Below, piece after piece: positions 1 through 5,934 of a DNA stretch of 6,116 nucleotides (its first letter is position 1; every line of letters starts with the position of its first letter). The position numbers were made by a program, and so were the translations under genes. Under the pieces are notes generated by a model, which had not been told where the DNA came from, did no database searches, and saw only the letters and a program-made list of their open reading frames with translations. Origin of the DNA: Desulfobacteraceae bacterium (GTDB lineage: Bacteria; Desulfobacterota; Desulfobacteria; Desulfobacterales; Desulfobacteraceae); assembly GCA_030638935.1 (NCBI GenBank), contig DAOWDR010000694.1, positions 1 to 6,116 of the forward strand, given 5' to 3'.

Positions 1-473
1 ATGGCTGTAAAATCAGGGGGGATACCAAAAAACTTGATTACCGGGTAAACCAATTTCTTGAAATCATGGGACTGGCCGGATTTTCCGATTCAAAGCCAGG
101 CCGGCTGTCCCTGGGAATGGCCCAACGGGTCTGCCTTGCACGTGCACTGGTGGGTCACCCGAGAGCCCTCCTTCTAGATGAACCCTTTGCATCCCTGGAT
201 ACCTTTACCCAGGCCCATATCCAGGAAGAACTAGTCAATTTATGGCTTTCAGAACAATTTACCGCCGTATTTGTCACCCATGACATTGATGAGGCCATAA
301 GGCTGGGCAATAAAATTATTCTTCTGGGAGGAGAACCGGCAAATATCACGGATATTTTTGAAATAAACGAGGAATATCCAAGGGATCGGAACCATCTAAG
401 ATTCAAGGAGATCCGGGTCAAAATTTTAGAACGGTTCAAAAACGCCTACCTTGCCAAACGAAGCCTTTTATAA
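1..473 (+). CDS. ABC transporter ATP-binding protein, NitT/TauT type (5' partial)
   Basis: C-terminal part of the ATPase that powers a nitrate/sulfonate/taurine-type importer on the cytoplasmic face of the inner membrane. The frame (codons from position 3) is open to the window edge, so the start and the Walker A motif lie upstream; the ATG at 66 is internal. Visible in order: the ABC signature as L-S-L-G-M-A-Q-R (105-128), Walker B L-L-L-D-E-P (168-185), the D-loop S-L-D just after it, and the H-loop histidine in V-T-H-D (codon 279-281). The tail with P-R-D-R is typical of SsuB/TauB/NrtD proteins. The signature has Leu where most ABC proteins have the first Gly of LSGG; I recall this variant in some members of the family, so it is probably functional. 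The protein ends shortly after the ATPase fold, so it has no NrtC/CmpC-like C-terminal SBP extension. The stop is one base before the ATG of the SBP gene, which suggests translational coupling. The substrate cannot be read from this gene. Confidence 0.93.
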   Translation, partial: GCKIRGDTKKLDYRVNQFLEIMGLAGFSDSKPGRLSLGMAQRVCLARALVGHPRALLLDEPFASLDTFTQAHIQEELVNLWLSEQFTAVFVTHDIDEAIRLGNKIILLGGEPANITDIFEINEEYPRDRNHLRFKEIRVKILERFKNAYLAKRSLL

Positions 474-474
474 A

Positions 475-1659
475 ATGGGGATTGAAAAGAAAAGAATGGA
501 TGCCTGGTCACGAAGAAAATTTTTAAAGACTGCGGCTGCCGCATGTTCCGGCCTGGTCCTGCCCGGGACGGTCTCCGCATTTGCCAAACACCCCCCCCTA
601 AGGCTTGGGTACTTACCCATAACAGATGCAACCCCGCTTCTTGTAGCCTACAGTCTTGGCTATTTTTCCCAGGAAGGACTTGAGGTTGAAAAACCGGTCA
701 TGGTAAGATCCTGGAAAATATTGATTGAATCTTTTTTGGCTGGAAAATTTAATTTAACCCATATGCTCTTCCCCATCCCGGTGTGGATGCGGTTTAAACA
801 GAAAATCCCCGTAAAAGTACTTGCCTGGGACCATACCAACGGCAGTGCCATTACCGTAAGGGGAGATTCCGGGATTTACAAATTTTCAGACCTGGCAGGC
901 AAGCAGGTGGCAGTTCCTTCATGGTACTCCATGCACAACCTGATCCTGCAATTGGGCCTCCAAACCCAGGGACTGACACCTGTTATTAAACCCCAGTCAG
1001 CAAAACTTTCTTCCAACGAAGTCAATCTGTTTATTTTATCACCCCCTGACATGCCCACAGCCCTTCTTGGTAAAAGAATCGATGCCTTTATTGTGGCGGA
1101 TCCCTTTAATGCACTGGCACAGGAAAAATTTAATGCCCGGATCATGAGATTTTCAGGAGATATTTGGAAAAACCATCCCTGCTGCGTTATTGTAGCCAAT
1201 GAACCCTTTATCAAAAAGAACCCTGTCATGGTACAAAAAGCAATGAATGCCATTGTACGGGCCCAAGCCTGGTGCCGGACCAACCCCAAGGAAACAGCCC
1301 ACCTGCTCAGCCGTGACGGAGAGGGATATCTTCCGGTCCCGGAAACAGTCCTTGCAAGGGTTTTTGAACCCCTTAAAAAAACCGAACTGGTTCATCCCGA
1401 CTGGGATGTGGCAAGAATCGGTTTCCAGCCCTTTCCCTTCCCTTCTGCCACCAGATTTATTGTGGAGCAGATGAAACGAACCCTGGTTGAAGGGGATACA
1501 AGCTTTCTTACATCCCTGGATCCAGCCAGGGCAGCAAAGGAGCTGGTTAATGAAAGCTTTGTCAGAAAGGCCATGGATGAAATGAACGGAATTCATAAAT
1601 TTTCCGGTTCCAGTATAGAAACACCATTTTCAAGGGAAGAAATCGTTGAAATCAATTAA
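475..1659 (+). CDS. Tat-exported ABC substrate-binding protein, NrtA/CmpA/SsuA-like
   Basis: Periplasmic solute-binding component of the importer encoded by its neighbours. From the ATG at 475 it has 394 residues. A twin-arginine signal is clear: S-R-R-K-F-L-K at residues 12-18, a short Ala/Leu-rich hydrophobic stretch, and an A-F-A cleavage site near residue 37. The mature part has the layout of NitT/TauT binding proteins: L-P-I-T-D-A-T-P-L-L near its start, G-K-F-N-L-T-H-M-L, N-G-S-A-I-T-V, D-L-A-G-K-Q-V-A-V-P, then A-D-P-F and N-H-P-C-C (233-237). The T-D-x-x-P-L and T-H-M-L patterns recall NrtA/CmpA (nitrate/bicarbonate), but the ligand is not certain. Start choice: 475 follows the ATPase stop by one base. 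ATG 496, behind a purine-rich stretch, would also keep the Tat motif; TTG 451 would overlap the ATPase by 23 bp and is least likely. Tat export suggests that it folds, or binds something, before leaving the cytoplasm. A run of eight C lies just after the signal peptide. The frame overlaps the permease gene by 14 bp. Confidence 0.92.
   Translation: MGIEKKRMDAWSRRKFLKTAAAACSGLVLPGTVSAFAKHPPLRLGYLPITDATPLLVAYSLGYFSQEGLEVEKPVMVRSWKILIESFLAGKFNLTHMLFPIPVWMRFKQKIPVKVLAWDHTNGSAITVRGDSGIYKFSDLAGKQVAVPSWYSMHNLILQLGLQTQGLTPVIKPQSAKLSSNEVNLFILSPPDMPTALLGKRIDAFIVADPFNALAQEKFNARIMRFSGDIWKNHPCCVIVANEPFIKKNPVMVQKAMNAIVRAQAWCRTNPKETAHLLSRDGEGYLPVPETVLARVFEPLKKTELVHPDWDVARIGFQPFPFPSATRFIVEQMKRTLVEGDTSFLTSLDPARAAKELVNESFVRKAMDEMNGIHKFSGSSIETPFSREEIVEIN
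591..598 (+). repeat. Eight-C homopolymer inside the SBP gene
   Basis: An uninterrupted run of eight C encodes part of the H-P-P-L stretch right after the predicted Tat cleavage site. Slippage by one base would frameshift the whole mature protein. It may be a phase-variation hotspot, a sequencing-error hotspot, or simply a chance run. Confidence 0.9.
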
Positions 1660-2476
1660 CCGATTTATATATGGCAATTCCAAACAAATGGGATTAAATG
1701 CAGTTTTCGGTCCCATGGAGTTTGGCTGGAAATATGAAATTATCGGCCTTGCCCTGTTTGCCGGTATCTGGATGCTGGTATCTTTTTTTATTTTTTCCCA
1801 GCCCCAATTTTCCCAATTTAAAGGTTTTTTACCCGGCCCCACACTGGAAGCCCTGGTGGATGCATCACAAAACAGCCGCTTCTGGCTCTCTGTTTTTACA
1901 AGCCTTAGACGAATTCTTATGGGAATATTTATCGCCTCTGTTCTGGGATTCCCATTGGGTATCCTCATTGGATTTTATCCAAAATTCAGGGGACTTTCTT
2001 ACTCTTCCATCCAGTTTGTCAGAATGATCAGCCCCCTGTCCTGGATGCCCATTGCCTTGCTTTTATTTACAAGTTTTGAGGCGGCTGTGTATTTTTTGAT
2101 TGTAATGGCCACCATTTGTCCTATAATATTAAATACAGCAATTGGCGTTTTAAATATTAATCCCCAATGGATCAAAATGGCGTTAAACCAGGGGGCGAAC
2201 AATTACCAGCTTATACGGACCATTGTGATTCCATCGTCTCTGCCCCATATGTTGACCAGCCTGAGGCTCGCCCTGGGGGTGGCATGGATTGTTCTGGTTC
2301 CTGCTGAATTTTTGGGAGTTTCCAGCGGACTGGGATATCTCATCAATGATGCAAGGGATACCATGGAGTATGACAAGCTCATGGCAATGATAATTGCCAT
2401 TGGAATTTTAGGCTTTATTCTGGACCGCTTCTTCCAGAAACTACAGCATAAATTTAACTGGTCATGGAATGAATAG
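1646..2476 (+). CDS. ABC transporter permease, NitT/TauT type (SsuC/TauC/NrtB-like)
   Basis: Inner-membrane channel subunit of the importer. With the TTG start at 1646 it has 276 residues, a normal length for the family. About six hydrophobic segments are visible, near residues 31-51, 90-110, 131-141, 147-163, 206-223 and 243-262. The cytoplasmic coupling loop (the EAA loop, which docks on the ATPase) is at about 179-200, with the invariant Gly in A-L-N-Q-G-A and the following I-P-S-S-L-P. The TTG start overlaps the end of the SBP gene by 14 bp and has AAGGGA (1632-1637) eight bases upstream, which fits coupled translation. In-frame ATGs at 1688 and 1715 are alternatives with no obvious ribosome site, and the first membrane segment is kept with either. 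It is the last gene of the transport set. No hairpin terminator follows it, so transcripts may run on into the response-regulator gene. Confidence 0.93.
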   Translation: MKSINRFIYGNSKQMGLNAVFGPMEFGWKYEIIGLALFAGIWMLVSFFIFSQPQFSQFKGFLPGPTLEALVDASQNSRFWLSVFTSLRRILMGIFIASVLGFPLGILIGFYPKFRGLSYSSIQFVRMISPLSWMPIALLLFTSFEAAVYFLIVMATICPIILNTAIGVLNINPQWIKMALNQGANNYQLIRTIVIPSSLPHMLTSLRLALGVAWIVLVPAEFLGVSSGLGYLINDARDTMEYDKLMAMIIAIGILGFILDRFFQKLQHKFNWSWNE

Positions 2477-2502
2477 ACAATATTTAATATAATTATTATA
2501 AA
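2474..2502 (+). promoter_or_regulatory. Candidate sigma70-type promoter for the receiver-SBP gene
   Basis: TAGACA (2474-2479) and TATAAA (2497-2502) are separated by exactly 17 bases, and each matches the consensus at five of six positions. The -35 box begins on the permease stop codon. A perfect TATAAT also lies at 2510-2515, but without a good -35 at the right distance. The whole 2477-2520 stretch is almost pure A/T, so chance matches are likely and the call is tentative. It would allow the signalling genes to be expressed apart from the transporter. Confidence 0.45.
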
Positions 2503-2520
2503 ACTATCATATAATTATCT

Positions 2521-2526
2521 AAGGAG
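2521..2526 (+). promoter_or_regulatory. Strong ribosome binding site of the receiver-SBP gene
   Basis: AAGGAG followed by six T and then ATG 2533. It is the best Shine-Dalgarno in the window, fixes the start of the fusion protein, and suggests that it is made at a higher level than the coupled transporter genes. Confidence 0.85.
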
Positions 2527-2532
2527 TTTTTT

Positions 2533-3909
2533 ATGGCGGTAGATCCGAATATAAAAATTGTTGTGGCAGATGACTCGGGAACCATGCGCATGATGTTTAA
2601 ACAAATCCTGGCAAAAGCCGGATATACTAACCTTGTCATGGCTGTCAACGGCGCAGACGGATTGGAAAAAGTAAAGACTGAAAAACCGGATCTGGTGGTC
2701 AGTGACTGGAATATGCCCCAGATGGACGGCATGGAATTTTTGCAAGCACTCCGTGCCACAGAAGAATTCAAGGATCTGCCTTTTATCATGGCCACAGCCC
2801 AGTCTGACAAGGGTCAGCAGCTAAGCATCAAGGAAGCCGGGGGAAACGGCCATGTTCCCAAACCCTTTGATGCCGAACAAATAGGCAAAGCCATTGAAAA
2901 AGCCTTTACCGGCGGTATGGAGCAAGCTGAGCGGGCTGAAAAGCAAAGAAGTACAATCGGTGGCAGGGTTGAACTTAATGTGGCACATATTCAGATTACG
3001 GATCATCTTGCCCTGGGTGCCTTGAAGCACAGAATTGAAACCGGTGATGTAGAACCCCAACATTTTGACCTGACCACCACCCTTAAGAACGGATGGAACC
3101 CCATCCAGGAAGGCCTTGAAAACGGAGAAATAGACTGCGCCCTTGTCTTAGCTCCCATTGCCATGGACTTGTTTGCCTATGATTCTCCCATAAAACTGGT
3201 ACTCTTTGCCCATAAAAACGGCTCCACCTTTGTTAGATCCAGACACTATGACCCCAGATTTGATTCTCTCCAGAGCTTTTATAAATACAAGGTGGTTGAC
3301 ATACCCCATAAAATGTCTGTCCACCATATGCTGGCACATAAATTTTTAAAGGAACTGGGATTGAAACCAGGTGTCCCCGGCAAAAAAGCCATAAACGTAC
3401 GGTTTGAGGTGGTACCACCCATTAAAATGCCGGAGATCATGAAAGAGAACGAGGATGTTGCCGGCTTCATGGTTGCCGAGCCAGTGGCCACAAAAGCAAT
3501 TGTCAACGACATAGGGAACCTGGAATTTTATTCAGCCAGCCGCTGGGACAATCATCCCTGCTGTGTAGTTGCCATGCAGGAAGACTTTATCCAGAAACAC
3601 CCGGAAGCTGCCCGGGAATTTGTCTCCCTGATGGTTGAAACCGGAGAATACATTGAAAATGATAAAACCAGGGCTGCCCAGATCGCCGTTAAATTCCTTG
3701 ATCCGGAAGGCAAAATGGGCCTGAACCCCAAGGTATTACAAAATGTTTTTTCACAGCCCCAGGCCATCCGCTGGGACGGCCTCTACCCCGAAGCCCAGGA
3801 CCTGGAGAAAATTCAAAGATACATGCACGATGTCATGGAAATCGGTAAAATCATTGATCTTGAAAAATTCATAGAAAACCGTTTTGCCAATCAGGCATAC
3901 AATATATAG
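2533..3909 (+). CDS. Response regulator: CheY-like receiver fused to a cytoplasmic SBP-like domain
   Basis: A 458-residue two-domain protein. Residues 1-125 form a CheY-like receiver: acidic pair D13-D14, phosphoacceptor D58 in S-D-W-N-M-P, T88, and K110 in V-P-K-P-F. H107 stands where CheY has Tyr106. A charged linker (about 126-145) leads to residues 146-430, which resemble the NMT1/NrtA-type periplasmic binding fold. This half lines up with the exported SBP upstream: I-T-D near its start, G-E-I-D-C-A-L-V-L-A-P, K-N-G-S, F-M-V-A-E-P, and N-H-P-C-C (340-344) followed by a helix starting D-F-I-Q-K-H-P. No signal peptide or membrane segment is present, so it should be cytosolic. No DNA-binding or enzymatic output domain is visible. 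The receiver is therefore expected to change, or respond to, ligand binding or a protein contact of the SBP half (inference). It starts behind a strong ribosome site and is followed after 14 bp by the acidic protein gene. The SBP half may have lost ligand binding and serve as a protein-interaction module. Confidence 0.9.
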   Translation: MAVDPNIKIVVADDSGTMRMMFKQILAKAGYTNLVMAVNGADGLEKVKTEKPDLVVSDWNMPQMDGMEFLQALRATEEFKDLPFIMATAQSDKGQQLSIKEAGGNGHVPKPFDAEQIGKAIEKAFTGGMEQAERAEKQRSTIGGRVELNVAHIQITDHLALGALKHRIETGDVEPQHFDLTTTLKNGWNPIQEGLENGEIDCALVLAPIAMDLFAYDSPIKLVLFAHKNGSTFVRSRHYDPRFDSLQSFYKYKVVDIPHKMSVHHMLAHKFLKELGLKPGVPGKKAINVRFEVVPPIKMPEIMKENEDVAGFMVAEPVATKAIVNDIGNLEFYSASRWDNHPCCVVAMQEDFIQKHPEAAREFVSLMVETGEYIENDKTRAAQIAVKFLDPEGKMGLNPKVLQNVFSQPQAIRWDGLYPEAQDLEKIQRYMHDVMEIGKIIDLEKFIENRFANQAYNI

Positions 3910-3923
3910 ATGAGGTATCATCC

Positions 3924-4715
3924 ATGAAAATAACAGATCCACAAGTTATTGAAGAAGGAGAAAAAGACCTGATTGAAGCCGTGCGAGAAGATCTGGACCT
4001 GGATGCGGTCAGACAAATTCTCAAGGAACGGATGGCGGTTTCTGCCCTTTCTTCAAGGGGTGGGCAAATCGTGGTTCACAATAATAAAATTGCTTTCAGG
4101 CTGGACTTTGATATCAATTTAAGCGGCAGTCTGCTCTTTGACAGGGATGGGAATTATATTGACGAACCTGTTGATGAAACCATTTTGGAACCTGAAATGG
4201 AACCTGAAATGGAACCTGAAATGGACCCAGAAATGGACCCAGAAATGGACCCAGAAATGGAACTGGACGGATTTGACTCCCATGAAACCCTGATCCATGA
4301 CAAATTGGAGGAGCCCCTATCTGATGAAATTCCTTTGGTTGACACAGGATTAGAAACCGATTTAGATGAAACCGATTTAGACCAACAAGACCTGGATGAT
4401 GAGATATCCATAGATCTTCCGGAATATGATCTTGAGGATGAATCGGAATATGAAATGGAACTGACCGACCCAGAAGATCTGAACATACAGCCCCTGGACC
4501 TTGAAACAGATGATCCCCTGTCCGATGAATCAGAGCAGCTTGCAGATGAGCCTGAAATTATGACCGAATCAAACCAGGTTGAAACAGAAGAACTGGAAAA
4601 TGAAGACTTGGATGATGAAGATTTAGATGATGACAGCCCGCTTCAAGAAGAGATGCTTGACGATGATATTCTTAAGGAAAGCCGTGAATTCTGGGAACAA
4701 AAAAAAGATTCATAG
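3924..4715 (+). CDS. Highly acidic low-complexity protein with EPEM/DPEM repeats
   Basis: Not recognised. The 263-residue product has three parts. Residues 1-80 look folded: an amphipathic helix region with E-A-V-R-E-D-L-D, then a probable beta part containing G-G-Q-I-V-V-H-N-N-K and a sequence ending D-R-D-G-N-Y. Residues 89-112 are six tetrapeptides, three E-P-E-M then three D-P-E-M. Residues 113-250 are a long Asp/Glu/Leu-rich tail with units such as D-L-D-D-E, with only one Lys and no Arg across nearly 140 residues. The last dozen residues turn basic and aromatic (F-W-E-Q-K-K). I see no cysteine, signal peptide or membrane segment, so a cytoplasmic, mostly disordered polyanion is expected. 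GAGGT (3912-3916) lies seven bases before the ATG. Its place between a receiver protein and an HPt protein suggests an adaptor or scaffold, but that is only context. Calcium or metal buffering, or nucleic-acid mimicry, are other possibilities for such a tail. Confidence 0.85.
   Translation: MKITDPQVIEEGEKDLIEAVREDLDLDAVRQILKERMAVSALSSRGGQIVVHNNKIAFRLDFDINLSGSLLFDRDGNYIDEPVDETILEPEMEPEMEPEMDPEMDPEMDPEMELDGFDSHETLIHDKLEEPLSDEIPLVDTGLETDLDETDLDQQDLDDEISIDLPEYDLEDESEYEMELTDPEDLNIQPLDLETDDPLSDESEQLADEPEIMTESNQVETEELENEDLDDEDLDDDSPLQEEMLDDDILKESREFWEQKKDS
4188..4259 (+). repeat. Six 12-bp tandem repeats in the acidic gene
   Basis: Six in-frame 12-bp units: three identical copies of GAACCTGAAATG followed by three identical copies of GACCCAGAAATG. 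The two types differ at two positions. They encode three E-P-E-M and three D-P-E-M units. Because the unit is a multiple of three, copy-number change alters protein length without breaking the frame. Confidence 0.97.
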
Positions 4716-4749
4716 AAGCTGTTGGGAACTCTTACTCCCCCCAAAAAAA

Positions 4750-4756
4750 GAGGAAA
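4750..4756 (+). promoter_or_regulatory. Ribosome binding site that sets the HPt start
   Basis: GAGGAAA lies about five bases before ATG 4761. It supports that ATG over the in-frame TTG at 4722, which has no such site and would add 13 low-complexity residues. Confidence 0.75.
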
Positions 4757-4760
4757 TATC

Positions 4761-5117
4761 ATGCCTGATTCAAATAAGGCCAATATGGTTGTAGATATTG
4801 AAGAACTCAAAGAAATCATGGATAATGACATGGAGCTCATTCAGGATTGCTTTGCAGACTTTCTGGTTGAATGCCCTGGGCTATTGGGCGAAATACAGGA
4901 CGCCATTACCCAAAAAGATCCTGATAAAATGAATGAATCCGCCCACAAGCTCAAAGGAACTTTAAAATACCTGGCAGCCGAACCTGCTGCCAATGCTGCC
5001 ATGACCATTGAATCCGCCGGTAGAAACCATGACCTTGACAATTTGGATGAAAAACTTTTAGCCCTGGAAAATGAATGCAGGAACTTAGTGGTTTTTATCA
5101 AGAGCTTTTCTTCCTGA
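4761..5117 (+). CDS. Stand-alone HPt (histidine phosphotransfer) domain protein
   Basis: A 118-residue cytoplasmic protein made of one HPt domain, the helical bundle that shuttles phosphoryl groups between receivers in multistep phosphorelays. The active-site motif is S-A-H-K-L-K-G-T with phosphorylatable His62 (codon 4944-4946), followed by Y-L-A-A where the family usually has a small-residue turn, then A-A-N-A-A-M-T-I-E on the next helix. The N-terminal helix region (I-E-E-L-K-E-I-M, then F-A-D-F-L) and the C-terminal helix with L-E-N-E-C fit the family, as does the length. The start at 4761 is chosen for its ribosome site. It lies 45 bp after the acidic gene, on the same strand, and is probably the last gene of this set. 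Its likely partner is the receiver of the SBP fusion two genes upstream (inference). The kinase or hybrid kinase that would feed it is not in the window. Confidence 0.9.
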   Translation: MPDSNKANMVVDIEELKEIMDNDMELIQDCFADFLVECPGLLGEIQDAITQKDPDKMNESAHKLKGTLKYLAAEPAANAAMTIESAGRNHDLDNLDEKLLALENECRNLVVFIKSFSS

Positions 5118-5245
5118 TCAAATACCGGCAGGGAACGGAGCAAGGCCGCCGCCTCATTCTCCCGGGCGATTATTAATGTATAATCCTTATTTTCTGGGTA
5201 TCCGTTTTCTATATTAAATTCTTTACCGTTCCTGGGGTTCCTATT
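5118..5245. other. Convergent intergenic gap
   Basis: The 128 bases between the HPt stop and the lipoprotein stop hold no supported gene. The half next to the HPt gene is GC-rich, the other half AT-rich. A weak hairpin, GATTAT (5168-5173) and ATAATC (5180-5185) with a 6-base loop, is followed by CTTATTTTCT on the + strand and could be a poor terminator for the HPt operon. CAGGGAACGG (5129-5138) and CCGTTCCTG (5227-5235) form an imperfect long-range inverted pair. On the - strand the lipoprotein frame stays open after its stop through this whole gap. Confidence 0.6.
5168..5195 (+). terminator. Weak candidate terminator after the HPt gene
   Basis: A 6-bp AT-rich stem (GATTAT with ATAATC, loop of six bases) is followed by a T-rich stretch. 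The stem has few G:C pairs, so it would be inefficient; the call rests on position and the T-rich tail. Confidence 0.25.
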
Positions 5246-5866
5246 TTACTTTTCTATAGTCATTTTTGTTAATGCTTCATTTAACTTTTGGTCCATTCCA
5301 ATTTTATTAATACAATTGATGATTGACATATTAACAACGGATACTAAGGATCCTTTTTTAGCTGGGGCAACCATTAAAAACGAAGACCCTTCATATATCT
5401 TTTGATATATTGTTGTGTTATTTTTCAAATCAATGAATTTAGTTTTTATAGATACACTTGATGTATGTCGGCCAGCCCAAAATCCCTTTATAATATCACT
5501 ATTTGTTTCAAGTAATTCAACATCAATCTTAATATCACCTTCTCCATTATCTGCCCATGATTGATTAGAGGATTGAATAAATATTTTCAGCCCGTCATAG
5601 AATGCTTCTTTAAAATCATTATCGGTTGAAATAATATGCCCGCCTCTTGAAAGTCCAAAATACTCTTTGTTTTTTCGCTTATCAATATAGTCTCCTTCTG
5701 AGAATGTGATCGAGGGGGGAGGCTTTGTTGAAATAATATTATTTGTAGTATATCTATTGCTATATGCATTCAGGTCTAAATGGACAACATAATGTCTTTG
5801 ACCGCAACTTGATAGCAGTAAACAGAGAATTGGAATCATAACCATAGCAACTTTAGATAGTTTCAT
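5246..5866 (-). CDS. Uncharacterised lipoprotein
   Basis: A 206-residue protein with a lipoprotein signal: Lys-containing N-terminus, hydrophobic stretch, and lipobox L-S-S-C with Cys21. Residue +2 after the Cys is Gly rather than Asp, so outer-membrane sorting is expected if this cell follows the Lol rule. The mature part is Asn/Ser/Lys-rich with a likely alpha/beta fold: D-F-K-E-A-F-Y-D-G-L-K helix near residue 90, a strand rich in D-I-K-I-D-V-E-L-L, S-V-S-I-K-T-K-F-I-D, and a final helix. This recalls small periplasmic lipoproteins of the YajG kind in general layout only; I do not recognise the family. GAGAGGT (complement of 5871-5877) lies four bases before the ATG. The gene is convergent with the HPt gene and clearly more AT-rich than the other genes, so it may have been acquired separately. 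No functional link to its neighbours is evident. Confidence 0.85.
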   Translation of the reverse strand: MKLSKVAMVMIPILCLLLSSCGQRHYVVHLDLNAYSNRYTTNNIISTKPPPSITFSEGDYIDKRKNKEYFGLSRGGHIISTDNDFKEAFYDGLKIFIQSSNQSWADNGEGDIKIDVELLETNSDIIKGFWAGRHTSSVSIKTKFIDLKNNTTIYQKIYEGSSFLMVAPAKKGSLVSVVNMSIINCINKIGMDQKLNEALTKMTIEK

Positions 5867-5902
5867 TGATACCTCTCAAATTTATTCTTTTTTTCGTGAT
5901 TT

Positions 5903-5930
5903 ATTATATTTGACAAGCTGATCAATCCAA
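5903..5930 (-). promoter_or_regulatory. Candidate promoter of the lipoprotein gene
   Basis: Reading the - strand, a perfect TATAAT (complement of 5903-5908) is preceded by 16 bases and TTGGAT (complement of 5925-5930), a weak -35. TTGACT (complement of 5930-5935) is a better box but is 21 bases away. The site is 37 bases upstream of the start codon. The region is AT-rich, so the match is tentative. Confidence 0.4.
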
Positions 5931-5934
5931 GTCA

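Noticed and set aside
1..48. ATG at the first base opening a 15-codon frame
   Set aside because: It stops at 46-48 and overlaps the ATPase frame, which is open to the window edge; chance.
451..474. TTG at 451 as the SBP start
   Set aside because: It adds eight residues before a Tat signal, overlaps the ATPase by 23 bp and has no ribosome site; ATG 475 or 496 is more likely.
1153..1596. 147-codon - strand frame inside the SBP gene
   Set aside because: The + strand protein here is a clear SBP; the antisense product has no recognisable features.
4188..4259. Tandem repeats considered as a CRISPR array
   Set aside because: The 12-bp units are contiguous with no spacers, and in frame in a coding gene.
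4154..4486. Long - strand frame, Ser/Gly-rich, opposite the acidic gene
   Set aside because: It is the mirror of the Asp/Glu repeat codons; its repeats are only the complement of the + strand tandem units.
4722..4744. TTGGG/CCCAA stem before the HPt ribosome site
   Set aside because: Five pairs with a 13-base loop; too weak to call as an attenuator or terminator.
4722..4760. TTG at 4722 as the HPt start
   Set aside because: ATG 4761 has a clear GAGGAAA site; the extra residues are low-complexity and not part of the HPt fold.
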